Below, in pieces: positions 1 to 11,144 of a stretch of 64,000 nucleotides of DNA. The stretch is from Galerina marginata (Eukaryota; Basidiomycota; Agaricomycetes; Agaricales; Galerinaceae): assembly GCA_023014335.1 (NCBI GenBank), contig JAECYW010000004.1, forward strand, positions 3,782,001-3,846,000. Reading direction: 5' to 3'. Position 1 is the first letter of the stretch. Each line of letters begins with the position of its first letter. The notes below the pieces were generated by a model, which saw nothing but the letters and a program-made list of their open reading frames with translations, ran no database searches and was not told the DNA's origin. The translations under genes and the position numbers were made by a program.

Positions 1-537
1 TCTCCGCGCATATCTGGTGGGTCCTGGGAAGCAGATTCCGGAGATGACGGTCTGCGTGCGGTTCAGACTCCAGAATGACAGCGAACGTACCTCTAAAAAG
101 GTTTCGGTCTCGGATGTCAAATCAGCCGGAGATTGGGGCTCTTGAACGACCTCATTTGAGTCTCGCAGATCCTCTTTGACTGTGCTTGTGCTGAGTCTTT
201 GTTCGTTTCTAGGTCTCATGGAGGTTTCGACATCGACGTCGACGTCGGATATGTGGCGGGGTGTGTCATCGTTGCCGTATTCTATTACCAATCCATCTTC
301 AATGGTGAGCGGCGTGAGTGGCCTAGAATCATTGTATAAATCGAATAAATTGCCCTCCTCCTCCTCACTGCACATTAACGGGGTAATGGTATCAGGTCAA
401 TCAAAACTAATGCTTATGGGTTCACAAACTTACTCGGTATTTACTTCGTCACCGGAGTCGTGATAGAATGTTGAAACAAAATCTTCGGCAATATCACCAG
501 CAAGTTTTTTATTTTCTTCCCCACTGCTGCTGGCCAT
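1..537 (-). CDS. Acidic protein of unknown function, 5' part only
   Basis: The first coding bases of a minus-strand gene that leaves the window at base 1. Inferred exons are 537-434, 367-91 and 23-1, separated by introns with GTAAGT and GTACGT donors and CAG acceptors that keep one frame. The visible ~130 residues begin MASSSGEENKK and are rich in Asp, Glu and Ser, including a DEEEG stretch and a DVDVDVE stretch, so this end is probably disordered. No domain is visible. The ATG at 537 is the first in frame after an upstream region with no coding character. The function lies outside the window and is not guessed. Confidence 0.6.
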
Positions 538-1075
538 TTCTTCCGTTGTTGAAGGACGTTATCGGGGTGGCGAGTAGATAAGAGGCTTTTGTGGTGGTGG
601 TTCTGATGCAACAGAGCAATGGCTCAAGCTTCCAAATGTGATTATCAAAATGAATGTGGGCATTGCATTTTTACCAGGTTCATTCCGGTGCGTTCCCCTC
701 GAAGGCGTAAGTAGGACGAGGCTATGTGACAGCACGTGGTCTAGGTCATGAGCTTAAAAAGGAGATCCGGGACGGGCGCCTATCACATTGTACGTTAAAT
801 CGACTAACGCGGCTGTGTATAAGTGACTGTTATAAAGGGTGCATAAGCGTCGCAGAGACGAAATCGGTGATCTGAGGGTTGGAACGAGTCGGGAAGAGGA
901 TGGACTTTGGATGGACTATTTAATTTGTGTGCACGTTGCTTTTCAGTGGGAAGCTGATTTAATGCCCTAATGTGGACATTGGGTCTCTCGCTTATTTTTT
1001 GCTTAATTTGTTGCTGTCAGTGTGGCGTGTGGGGGTTAATTTCGCCTTCATCCAAGAAGCAGAAATGAAATCATA
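538..1075. promoter_or_regulatory. Divergent intergenic region
   Basis: 538 bases between the acidic protein gene (-) and PGS1 (+), read outward in both directions. It must hold both promoters. I see no ORF, repeat or recognisable element in it. Confidence 0.4.
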
Positions 1076-3075
1076 ATGGGACAGCGGGCCGGCGGGGAAA
1101 CCGGATCGGTTCAACAACTGTTTGTATCGGGCTGTCTTGCCAAATGTTCGGCTTCAACAAGAGGAAATTTCTTTTCACAAACGGCACTGATGTGGCAACG
1201 ATTATTGTGGTACAGGACGGTTCCTCGAATACCTTATCGTTCTGCATTCGGACGAAGATGTATAACTACGACCTCTCTCGACCCTTCCATTCGTGACTTC
1301 ACGACTGAACTAGTGAAAACACAACCAGTCTTTCAAACCCCAACCTCATCAATTCGCATATTGGTGGGACCATCACAGTTCTACGCAACGCTGTTGGCAT
1401 GTTGGTCCACAAACAATTTTTCCTTGGAATAATATCACGATTTTAGGATATGATACTCAAAGCCGAACGGCGGATATTTATTTCATCCCTCTACATTGGC
1501 TCCGAAGAGGAAGAGCTTGTGCGTCATATTCATCAGAAATGCTGAGGACGCTATTTATTTTTCTCTTTAGATATCTGCATTAGCTGGGCGACTCCGCGTC
1601 AAACCCGACCTTGAACTAGATCTTCTGCTCGATTTGAACCGATCAACTCGTCCCGGCCGGGATTCCACGGCCAAACTCTTACTTCCTCTGCTCAACGAAT
1701 TTCCGTCCCGAATCAATGTTTTAATGTTCCGCAGTCCTAGTCTGCGCGGGATTCTCGCTAAAGTGGTTCCTCCACGGTTTAATGAGGGCTGGGGAACATG
1801 GCATGCAAAAATTTACGGCGCAGATGATAATGTCATGATCAGTGGGTTTGTAATTTCAACTTTTTCAAAGATAAAGTAACTGACACCTCCGTCAGAGCGA
1901 ATTTGAACAAGTCATACTTTACAAATCGTCAAGACCGTTACCTTTGCTTTACTGGTCAACGCAATATTGCCCAGTATTGCTTCGATTTCATTCAAAACGC
2001 ACAGAAGTTCTCTTACAAATTACTACCCAACGTGCTGGGTCCAGATTGTCCAATTCCAGCTCCGAATGTTCACTCATATACTCATGAAGACTATACCCTG
2101 CACTGGCCTAATCCAAATACTCACCCCCACCATTTTAATTCGATCGCCGAAACAGCTTTATCCCAGTTTCAGGAATGTTATCATAACGAATCCACGGAAA
2201 CTCTTTCTAAAAGTCCTTCGGCTCGAGCAAACCACGCTCTTATAATTCCAATTATTCAAGCTGGGCAATTTAACATTAGAGAAGAAGAGTCTATGTTCCG
2301 CCTGCTGTTCCGCTTCCTCAGCCAGAATTCAGGACGGCCATTACTTGATTTGACTAGTGGATATTTTAGCCTGTACCCTCCATACCAAGAACTCATCCTG
2401 AACGCCCTGAATGTCAACACCAGGATCGTGGCCTCGAGCCCAAAGGTACGCTTTGTTAAAGTTCTGCCGCGTTATTTGATTGAAAAATCAAATCAATCGT
2501 GATTAGGCCAACGGTTTCTACGGTTCCAAGGGGATTTCAGGGCGAATTCCAGAAGGTTATACCTTGTACGAGCAACGCTTCATGAAAGCAGCGTCCAAGG
2601 CCCGCAGGCTTTGGCAAGGACCGTCTCCCAACGACGGACAGGGTGTCCTGCTGAGCGAGTGGGAAAAACCAGGGTGGACTTATCATGCGAAAGGTAGGTT
2701 TCCTTTGCTTTCTGAAATAACATATCCTCATCCGGAACCACGTTTCTCCTCTCAGGTATCTGGCTTTCCCCTAGTTCCTCAACTTTACCAGTCCTAACCC
2801 TCTTTGGGTCTACGAACCTCAACTCACGCTCCGCTCACATCGATACCGAGCTTTCGTTTCTCATGATACTCCCTTCGGACCCTCAAGCAGACTCCGCCGC
2901 CGAATTCTTGACCACTTCTTCTGAGTCCTCTGACTCTGAACGTCTGTCACTCCGTCAGGGGCTCGCCCGCGAAATTGAAGGCATTAGATCCAATGCAGTG
3001 GAATGGAAGGGCGGTGACCGAAAAGTACGATGGACGACAAAATTTATTGTCTGGCTGGTCAAAGGAATGCTTTGA
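1076..3075 (+). CDS. PGS1: CDP-diacylglycerol-glycerol-3-phosphate 3-phosphatidyltransferase (phosphatidylglycerophosphate synthase), mitochondrial
   Basis: Makes phosphatidylglycerophosphate from CDP-diacylglycerol and glycerol-3-phosphate, the committed step toward cardiolipin in the mitochondrial inner membrane. Exons 1076-1396, 1447-1518, 1571-1845, 1896-2445, 2507-2693 and 2756-3075 give 574 residues in one frame. It belongs to the phospholipase D superfamily: the first HxK motif (HAKIYGADD) is near residue 209 and the second (HAKGIWLS, followed by FGSTNLNSRSAHIDTE) near 466. NLNKSYFTNRQDRY between them is the usual PGS1 signature. The N-terminus is basic and Ser/Thr-rich; the Met at base 1190 starts a more typical mitochondrial presequence and may be the true start. 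Intron 1 (1397-1446) has a GC-AG boundary. A plastid-type or bacterial PgsA would lack the HxK motifs, so the call is firm. Confidence 0.95.
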
Positions 3076-3993
3076 CAGAATCAAATTTGACAGATCGTCC
3101 CTTCCTTGAAGTAAGGCGAGTTCCTCTCTTTAGAGAGACCATGAAGAATTCACTCGAGGATATTTCTCGATATACGTCATTGTCTGGATGTTCTGGCTTC
3201 CCCGACAAAATCACAGTTGCCGTCAGACGGCATGCTCTAACATAGACGACTTCAACAAACAATGGCCGACTCCGACATCTATCTTTATCACATTTCCTTC
3301 CGATGGTCTTTAGAACATTCCGACGTCAAACTTATACGGTCTATCAAACCCGAGCGAAACTCCACCTTCCCTGAGCGGAACGAAAGTTCTTACCTCACCG
3401 GGCCACCCCGTTCTCGCATCACTTGGGGTATGATTGGACCTGGCTGACAGTGACAGACCTGCCGTAGCGAACCTGCCGATCCCAGAATCGAAACGGATCC
3501 GAGCTTGAACACCACAGTTCTTTCTGTGTCTTTCTTTTTAGTCAACCTTGAGTGTCGTACTTACCTGCCGACTTGTATTAATTCTATTACAGCATCTCTT
3601 AATGCCTAGAAGCACAGGACACAATGACACTGCTCAAATTGCGTGCATCGGCAGCTGGCTAGTCAATAATTGGAAAGTGACTAGGTGACTGATAAGCAGT
3701 TGAAAATCTGTTTTTCCGTCCATTTTTCCTCCATTTCCTCGGTCGTGGGTGACCGAAATTTTGAAGCAGCTGATAAGCCCATTGGTTTGCATCGCCTATG
3801 TATTTCAATTGGACCAAGCCATCGTTAATCTCGACGTTGAAGTGATTAAAAGGGTATTTCCAGGGTTGCAATGAAGTCTGATTCAATAAACCGTGGGACA
3901 AAGGCGCTTCCTAAGTTTCAGCCACCCATTCTCTTTCGTTCGTGCTTCCTTTCTCGACCCGTCTTTTTTTTTTGGCGAAAGAATCAAGTCCAA
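3076..3993. other. Intergenic, no gene seen
   Basis: About 900 bases of PGS1 3' flank and the upstream region of the TPR gene. Short ORFs (for example 3262-3447 +, 3659-3901 -) have no domain, no splice support and no relation to neighbours. Confidence 0.4.
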
Positions 3994-5016
3994 ATGCCCA
4001 AAAAATCTGCCAAAAAGGCTGCTACTTCAACACCTGGATCCGTACCCAATCCGGAGGCCATGGATCAGTTCGTAAAATTCGCGCTCAACGAGCTTCACAA
4101 TCCACCCAAGGTCTCGGAACTGTTCAAGATTCCAGAAGGGCTTGCACCTGACTGGCAACAACTCTTTGAGAAAGTAACTGCGTACCACGAAAGAGAAAGC
4201 GCGGCTAATCGTAACCATCTCATATGCTTGGAAAAAAGAAGCTGGCTCTTAGAAGACAACAATATTTCTGAGTTCGAGATGATCGCCTCCGCAGCGCAGA
4301 TCAAGGCCAAAGTACATGTCTTATCGGTTACTTGTTTTTCCCTTTCTTATCTCGCATCGCTTGGGTCCAGGGAAACGACGAGTTTAGGAAAAACAACTTC
4401 TTGCAAGCACAGCTGTACTATCAGAGTGCCCTCTTGACTTTTCCAACACCAGATGTCTTGAACAATGTGGCAGCAGCCTCTCTAAAACTCAACCAGTCTG
4501 TTATTTCACCCTTCAAGCTGTATTTTATCCAGAGAACTAACTGTCGCCTTGTAGTTTCGATCTAGCAGAAAAATATGCAACGAAAGCGCTCGATATGGAT
4601 CTATTCACTAATCCATCCAGTATTGCGAAAGCGCATTTCAGGCGCGCATCTGCTCGCTTGCAACTTGGAAACTTTTCAGGAGCACTGGAAGGTAGGTACA
4701 GTCTTCTGTACCTGTCCAGTACGCTCTCAGATAAACCGACTTTGATATATTTTGTGTTGTAGACGCCACTGTTGCACAGTCTATGGACCCTGTTGACGTC
4801 GCCATCACTACCGACCTGCTCACGCGCATCCGCGAAACGATGGAAAGTATAGACACTCCTCCAAAGCTCTCCATGTATTTAGAGCAGCACAAACCCGCCG
4901 AAAAAATGCCCCTCGTGGATGGCTTCGATTTTGCTAAAGATAATGTCCGATATACTCGTATTCCCGACTTTATTCAGAAGGATTTAGGGACCAAAACTAA
5001 AGCACCTGTATTCTAG
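3994..5016 (+). CDS. TPR-repeat protein
   Basis: Exons 3994-4311, 4371-4495, 4555-4691 and 4763-5016 join in frame to 277 residues. The N-terminus (MPKKSAKKAA) is basic. A helical middle contains at least two tetratricopeptide-like units: GNDEFRKNNFLQAQLYYQSAL near residue 107 and FDLAEKYATKALDMD near 149, followed by KAHFRRASARLQLGNFSGAL. TPRs bind peptides or C-termini of chaperones and complexes; the partner is not visible. There is no J domain, FKBP domain or phosphatase domain. The C-terminus ends with an unassigned VDGFDFAKDN segment. The start was chosen because the next upstream Met (3871) would add a low-complexity leader. The family call (TPR) is good; the specific role is unknown. 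Confidence 0.85.
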
Positions 5017-5174
5017 GGTATTACAATCGTGGTTATCGTTTTGGTGTATTACAGTGCAATATAAGGCTCAGGTTCTGCGACCACCAACGCACTCTACGAC
5101 TTCTTCTCCACTCATCTACTGAACGGTCAAGTCAGCCATTTCGTTTAAGTCGTCGATATTGAACAGTCTTCTTC

Positions 5175-6689
5175 TTAGTAGTCGGAGATTTTGAACGAAA
5201 GAATTCTACCTTCGTACTTCATCAGGAATGACAGAATACCAGCCATGTCAATAAGTTCGGGGTCGATTTCTTCGTCGAGGACCGACTGGACGTCAATTTT
5301 CAGGGCTTGAAGGTGAGGGAAAATGATCTTGTCTGACAAGGTTTCGATCTTGATAAGATGTGCAATGGAATTGAACGACGTTGTAATTTTGTTGACAGAG
5401 CGGCAAGCTTGGAGGATTGAACGTAATCCGGGGTACGTGGACGGCTCGATGTCGTAAAGAAATAACTCCAGTTCTTTGACAGAGACAAGACAAGCGAGAG
5501 ACGCAGGTGGGAATAGGAAAGCTTGACTGAGAAGTACATGCGCTTCCCGGTCGCGTGTCAGCCAGGGAAATAACCGTAGGACGAACTGGAGATCCCTGTC
5601 GTCCGGGCGGAAAGAAACGTCCGAGAAAGAGAGAACCTCTGGCTTATATTCAACTCGAATTCGAGTTGGGGGGTGGTATGAGAAGAAGTCCATCAGCCTC
5701 CTTGATAAGATGCTCGGCGCCGCTTCGACAATGCGGGGTGTCACAGATGAGGTAGTGTTGTGGTCCGCGTGCAGGAAAAGGGAGCAGCCAGGCGCCGGAG
5801 TTATATGGTCCAGGAATGTTAAAGCCGGGCCCAGCTTGGTCATCAAGACAATCTTGGTGAGGAAAGATAAATGTATGCACTGCAGATGCTGTAAAAAAAC
5901 CATTTTTATACCAGAGGGATCGGACGGAAGGAAAAATTCAAGACGGGGCATTCGGCAGCACAAATCCAAGACCTGAGTGATTGTAAAGTCGTATGGAAAT
6001 CGGAGATCACGAATGTGCGACAGCCATGATGCGTCGATAGCGAAAGGGACTTCCTGAGTACGGAAAGAGAGCAGAGAAGGTGCATGGTTGGCGAAGACGG
6101 GACGTTGTGAGTTTTGAAGTAGGGGTCGACTGTCATCTGTGTAAGAGAACTTGAAGAACTGAAGGCATGGCGCTGGGCGAAGAAGGGCATCCCATCGCTG
6201 ATCCTTATGATCAACGCCATCATTGACCACTATCTTAAGAATTTGAATCCTTTCTAGGCTTTCTAGCAGCGAGAAAAAGAAGTCTTCATTGCCTCCCATC
6301 GACCCTTCGAGGTGTATGTCACCGACTATCCACAGGACTGCAGAGCCAGAGCGTCGCACAACTTCGTCCGCCCAAAGACGATTCTTCTGGCCAAGTTGGT
6401 CGAGGTCAATCAACCTTCCCCACAAAGATGACGATTGTAATAGTATTTGACGCCACGATCGGCAAACCTGCGACGACTGTCGTGTAACCGTGAGAGGTCG
6501 AAGGCAATTTTCTAAGTTTCTACTTGAAGCAGGCGGGCCGGTATTAAAGGTGAATATCAACCAAAGAATATCAGTATGAAGCTTGTGAATAGAGGCCATT
6601 CTGCATAGTTTTGAGCCAGGAATTCCGGCAAAGAGTGCAGTAATGAGAGCGTTGTACAAGACGCGAGCGTGGCTGATTTTCAGCTGCAA
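5175..6689 (-). CDS. F-box-like protein, copy 1 of a tandem pair, truncated C-terminus
   Basis: Single-exon reading frame; the start equivalent to its paralogue is the Met at 6599 (MASIHKLHTDILWLIF), giving about 474 residues. The N-terminal helix set (HTDILWLIF, then TRQSSQVCRSWRQILLQSSSLWGRLIDL) has the spacing of a fungal F-box, the Skp1-binding part of SCF ubiquitin ligases. The rest is leucine-rich and would be the substrate-reading part. Compared with copy 2 (6956-8584) the frame ends early: where copy 2 has CAA (Gln) this copy has TAA, and beyond it lie a one-base deletion and a TGG-to-TAG change. About 36 C-terminal residues are lost. It may still be expressed. The ubiquitin-ligase role is family inference only. 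Confidence 0.75.
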   Translation of the reverse strand: MQLKISHARVLYNALITALFAGIPGSKLCRMASIHKLHTDILWLIFTFNTGPPASSRNLENCLRPLTVTRQSSQVCRSWRQILLQSSSLWGRLIDLDQLGQKNRLWADEVVRRSGSAVLWIVGDIHLEGSMGGNEDFFFSLLESLERIQILKIVVNDGVDHKDQRWDALLRPAPCLQFFKFSYTDDSRPLLQNSQRPVFANHAPSLLSFRTQEVPFAIDASWLSHIRDLRFPYDFTITQVLDLCCRMPRLEFFLPSDPSGIKMVFLQHLQCIHLSFLTKIVLMTKLGPALTFLDHITPAPGCSLFLHADHNTTSSVTPRIVEAAPSILSRRLMDFFSYHPPTRIRVEYKPEVLSFSDVSFRPDDRDLQFVLRLFPWLTRDREAHVLLSQAFLFPPASLACLVSVKELELFLYDIEPSTYPGLRSILQACRSVNKITTSFNSIAHLIKIETLSDKIIFPHLQALKIDVQSVLDEEIDPELIDMAGILSFLMKYEGRILSFKISDY

Positions 6690-6955
6690 GGACGATGTTT
6701 GCCATTATTTTGATTTATGTTGGCGAACAACCTTCGGCGGTCCTAACCATGCTCAGCATGGACTTTCGATGGCATTAATTTTTAAAGGACTCAGACGTGG
6801 AAAATCATAAGGCCCAACTACATAGTAGCATGACTGGAAAAATCCAAATCATCTGCTTGATAAATTACCAAGAAGTCCGACTCGGCGGCCAAGAGGCGGC
6901 GACCAATATTAATTATCGTGGTTATTTTTCGGTATGTTACAGTGCAATATAAGGC

Positions 6956-8584
6956 TCAGGTTCTGCGACCACCAACGCGCTCTATGACTTCTTCTCCACT
7001 CATCCACTGAACGGTCAAGTCAGCCATTTCGTTTAAGTCGTCGATATTCAGCAGGTCTTCTTCTTGGTAGTCGGTGAGTTTGAGCAGCGAAAGAGGTCTA
7101 CCTTCGTCTCCGTACTTCTTCAGGAATGGCAGAACATCAGCCATGTCAATCAGTTCGTGGTCGTTCTCTTCGTCGAGGTCAATTTGCAGGGTTTGAAGAT
7201 GAGGGAAAATGATCCTGTCTGATAAGGTTTCGATCCCGATAAGATATGAAATGGAATTGAACGATGTTGTAATTTTGTTGACAGAGCGGCAAGCTTGGAG
7301 AATTGAACGTAATCCCGGGTACGTGGATGGATCGATGTCGTAAAGAAACAATTCCACTTCATTGACAGAAACAAGACAGGCGAGAGACGCAGGTGGGAAT
7401 AGGAAAGCTTTATTGAGAAGTACATGCGCTTCCGGGTCGTATGGGTCCCAGGAATATAACCGTACGGTGAACCTGCGTTCGCTGTCGTTCGGGCGGTAAG
7501 AAACGTCCAAGATAGAGACGGCAGCTGGCATATATTCAACTCGGATCCGAGTTGGGGCATGGTATGAGAAATAATCTATCATCCTCCTTGATAATATGGT
7601 CGGCGCCGTTTCGAGCATGCGAGGTGTCACAGATCCGGCAGTGTTGTCGTTCGTGTGCAGGAAAAGGGAGCAACCAGGCGCCGGCGTTATATGGTCCAGA
7701 AATGTTAAAGCCGTGCCCAGACTGGTCATCAACAGAATCTCGCTGAGGAAACATAGATGTATGCGCGGCAGAGGCCCTATAGAGACCGTATTTTGACCTG
7801 ATGGATCGGACGGGAGGAATTTTTCAAGACGGGGCATTCGGCAGCACAAATCCAAGACCTGACGAATTGTAAATTCAAGTGGAAATCGGATATCACGAAT
7901 ATGCGACAGCCACGGTGCGTCGATAGCGAAAGGGACTTGGTGTGTATCAAAAGACAGCAGTGACGGTGCATGATTGGCGAAGACGGGACGCTGCGAGTTT
8001 TGAAGTAGGGCCTCACTGTACCAGAGCTTGAAGAACTGAAGGCATGGTGCTGGGCGAAGAAGGGTATCCCATCCCTGATCGTTCTCATCAACGCCATCCT
8101 GGACCTCTATGTGAAGGATTTGAATCCTTTCTATCCTGTCTAACAACGAGAAGAAAAAGTCTTCGTTGGCTTCCATCGATCCTTGGGGGTGCATGTCACC
8201 ATATATCCAAAGGACCGCAGAGCCAGAGCGTCGCACAACTTCGTCCGCCCAACTACGGTTCTTCTGACCAAGTTGGTCGAGGTCGATTAGCCTTCCCCAC
8301 AAAGATGATGCATTCAATAAAATTTGACGCCATGATTGGCAAACCTGCGACGACTGTCGTGTAACTGTGAGAGGTCGAAGGTGATATTTTGTGTCCTTAA
8401 CTGTAGCTCTGGTAAGAGGTGTGCCGGTATTGAGGGAGAATATCAACCAGAGAATATCAGAATGAAGCTTGTGAATAGAGGCCATCCTACATGGGTTTCG
8501 ATAAAGAGGTGCGAGAGGCGAATTTTTCGAATCAGGTGAAGTGATTATGTTTGCCATTATTTTGGCTTGTTGGCGAACAACCAA
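6956..8584 (-). CDS. F-box-like protein, copy 2 of a tandem pair
   Basis: Intronless frame of 542 residues, or 509 if it starts at the conserved Met at 8485 (MASIHKLHSDILWLIF). Same architecture as copy 1: an F-box-like N-terminus with RPLTVTRQSSQVCQSWRQILL, then a long leucine-rich region with LWGRLIDLDQLGQKNR and EVVRRSGSAVLWI. The C-terminus is intact and ends DLTVQWMSGEEVIERVGGRR. The 3' flank of both copies is also alike (the segments around 5040-5170 and 6900-7035), so the duplicated unit extends beyond the coding region. The third family member is at 28953-30680. Probable role: Skp1-binding adaptor with an unknown substrate. Confidence 0.82.
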   Translation of the reverse strand: MVVRQQAKIMANIITSPDSKNSPLAPLYRNPCRMASIHKLHSDILWLIFSLNTGTPLTRATVKDTKYHLRPLTVTRQSSQVCQSWRQILLNASSLWGRLIDLDQLGQKNRSWADEVVRRSGSAVLWIYGDMHPQGSMEANEDFFFSLLDRIERIQILHIEVQDGVDENDQGWDTLLRPAPCLQFFKLWYSEALLQNSQRPVFANHAPSLLSFDTHQVPFAIDAPWLSHIRDIRFPLEFTIRQVLDLCCRMPRLEKFLPSDPSGQNTVSIGPLPRIHLCFLSEILLMTSLGTALTFLDHITPAPGCSLFLHTNDNTAGSVTPRMLETAPTILSRRMIDYFSYHAPTRIRVEYMPAAVSILDVSYRPNDSERRFTVRLYSWDPYDPEAHVLLNKAFLFPPASLACLVSVNEVELFLYDIDPSTYPGLRSILQACRSVNKITTSFNSISYLIGIETLSDRIIFPHLQTLQIDLDEENDHELIDMADVLPFLKKYGDEGRPLSLLKLTDYQEEDLLNIDDLNEMADLTVQWMSGEEVIERVGGRRT

Positions 8585-9019
8585 CGAACAAGCGCTTGAA
8601 TTCGGCCGTCATTCAGCCTCACCATGATCCTCAACCATGCTCAGCATAATCTCAAGGGATTCATTCCAAAGACCCAAGTATAATAACCAGGACTGAGGAA
8701 GTCAATTGGCAATGACATCATAACCGTGCCTGTTCAAAATCGGACCGACAGCCCATAATAGTATTCCCACGGCACTACTAAAAAAAACACCCCACAACGC
8801 TTTTGGACGACCAGGAGGTTTTTCACATCTACCGTCACTAGTTCACTGCCCAAGGACTCTTATCTATTCCTATCACATCACTAGGTCTATCCCAAAAAGC
8901 ACTATCCCAGGTGTACAACTTCACGCATTCACATTCACAGCTTCTTTGTCGATGTGGAGCCTCTGACGTCTCAACGGATACCTTATATTCGAGGCGGAGA
9001 ACACGATTAATATTGGACC
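8585..9019. promoter_or_regulatory. Divergent intergenic region
   Basis: Separates F-box copy 2 (-) from the UPF0014 gene (+). No ORF or repeat is seen. It should contain the two promoters. Confidence 0.35.
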
Positions 9020-10287
9020 ATGGACGAACCCACTCGCGGAGGAACAGAACTATCTTGGACGAATGTAGGGATTGGGCTTGGATTTATCTTGTTTGACGTT
9101 GGCGTCTCGACTATATTCCGCTTGGGTGTTGGAGTGTCGCTGTTGATCGCCGCGCTGCGATGTATCGGCCAACTTGCAGTGGTCGCTTCGATTTTGCAGC
9201 AAGTGTTCGATAACAAGAACCCATGGCTCGTTGCTCTTATATCGTGTGAGTAAATGTTTTTATTTAACCTCTTTCCGACTCTCACTGATACATGTTTAGT
9301 TATCCTGAATTTGTTGGGTACAATCGAGACAGGTAATACGCTTCATCCTATTGGTCGGTTATTGGGTCACTTAGTTTCATTTCAGTCGTTAATAAATCAC
9401 CTCGCCGATTTCATCATATGGTGTGGCACACTTTCCATTCTGGGCTTGACTGCCCGTCTAACCGTCTTTCCAGTTTCCTGCTGTTTTGGTCGCCATGCTA
9501 GGTTCTACTATCCCTATATCTATTTTGGGAGCAAGATTTGCGATGTCAGTCGAACCGTTTTGGACGCCGATCCAATATAGTACGCTTTTCATTAAGAACT
9601 TTTTGCTGGTGAGTTGGGAGTTGATGTCGCTTCTTTTTATAGTCCCGATCGTTGGCATGCTTTGTGGCGCGACAATTTCCGGAATAGTCGTGGCAGTGAG
9701 CTATATTCTCAAAGAATTACAGTGCGTAAAAAATTACCCTACTGCGATATTCACAGTTAACCTAAAGATTTCAGAGAAAACAAAGATAAGACGGAGATAT
9801 ACCTCGCATTTGGAGCTTCAAGGACAGAAGCATGTCGACCCATCGTCATCCAAGCACTCAAGATCGCACTCACTCCGCCAATAAACAGCATGAGGTTCGT
9901 CCTGCCCACCTAGAACTTAGTATATCGCACTCACTCAAAATCCTCAGCGTTCTCGGTATAATCGCCATTCCAGGCATGATGACGGGTGCCATTTTAGGAG
10001 GGTCATCTGTCCAACAGGCAGCCAAGCTGCAAATGATTATCATGTTTATGATTACAGCCAGTACAACGCTGGCTTCAGTGTTCACCACGTTCGCTGCTAT
10101 CGCGGTGACTGTCGATGAACAACATCGGATACGGTGTGACCGTATCCATACGAACGGGAACAGCTGGTTCAATGTCAAGCAGTGGGATTTCAAGAAATCT
10201 GTGAATTATCTTCGGGGGATCTTTCGTAGGAGGGAAAGTTTCTGTAGAGATGGGACACCGTCTGAGAGGCAGAGGTTGTTGGCCTAG
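9020..10287 (+). CDS. UPF0014 family membrane protein (FetB/ALS3-like permease)
   Basis: Exons 9020-9245, 9300-9332, 9386-9420, 9474-9579, 9643-9721, 9775-9894 and 9948-10287 join in one frame to 312 residues. Several hydrophobic helices are visible (LGFILFDVGVSTIF, VGVSLLIAALRCIG, FPAVLVAMLGSTIPISILG, IPIVGMLCGATISGIVVAVS, then two near the C-terminus). The family core is present: EIYLAFGASRTEACRP, ALTPPINSM and IAIPGMMTGAILGGSS match the UPF0014 pattern of a Gly-Ala-rich loop and PGMMTG. Relatives include E. coli FetB (iron-related ABC permease) and plant ALS3/STAR2 (aluminium tolerance). Fungal members are uncharacterised; a metal or nucleotide-sugar transport role is inference. The ABC partner is not in the window. 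Confidence 0.88.
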
Positions 10288-11144
10288 TTATTTACTGGCC
10301 ATTTTCTTTATACATATCTGATTGGGTTTGAAAGGAACTATTTAGTTAGTGATAGAGCTTGCTTAGACATTAGAGTTGTCACGCTCTTCCTCGCTTGTTA
10401 TCTTGTTTTTTTGTTCTAGGAAATGTTTATTTGGTAGTCTAAATGCGAACCCTCCATAAGGAATCTGACGATCATGATGTTCTGGATTAATATTCAAGTC
10501 AGCGCTTGTTAACTTCGAACTCGAGCACCGTCGCGGAGATAGCTAACTTAGTAACTATAAATAGATTGTTTGGCTTCATCCCCGGATCACAGCAAATCCC
10601 GCGACGGCGGCGACGCCAACCATTTTGCTTTCAACGTCCAACGTTGTTCCCTCATCCAATGCTCTATGAAGAAAAACGCCTCAAAACTTGTTTACTTGTT
10701 TTAAATTCCTACATCTACACGGATAAGTTTAATTCGTGGTGCTCAGATCAGCGATTCAGTGGTACTTCTGCGGTATGTTGGTTTTGTTTTGCCTTCTGGG
10801 ACGAACGACGCTCATCTTCCGGCTTCTAGCCATGGCACATGCAGGTGTGGAATCTCGAAGAACACGAGCCACGTAATTCTCCACTATTGTTCACGACTTG
10901 AAGTCAATCTTGGTGTCGCCTAATGCCCAATTTATGGTTCAGTCTCGATCGGAATGTCCATCCATAGGCAGACGCGTTTTGGATAAACGATCGCGATTTA
11001 GCAATCGAAGATGGAAATGCACTGGCAAACATTGTAATCCTCGCCCGTGTAAATCAACCTTTAACTTCGCCAACGACTATCATAGCCTTGTCTCCTCGCC
11101 ATTCACATAATTTAGTGCTCGCCAACTCTTAGCGGATTTTCATT
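10288..11144. other. Intergenic, no gene seen
   Basis: About 850 bases between two plus-strand genes. Short plus-strand ORFs (10506-10829, 10898-11110) have no recognisable domain and no in-frame splice route into the downstream gene that I can find. Confidence 0.35.

Larger units (their letters stand above)
5040..8584. repeat. Tandem duplication of an F-box gene unit (~1.8 kb)
   Basis: Unit 1 (about 5040-6700) and unit 2 (about 6900-8584) align along coding and 3' flanking sequence in the same orientation, with most protein blocks identical or conservatively changed. The spacer at about 6700-6900 shows no similarity that I can see. Confidence 0.85.

Noticed and set aside
3059..3262. Short frames downstream of PGS1 as a separate gene
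   Set aside because: They overlap the PGS1 end or lie in its 3' flank and lack any recognisable feature.
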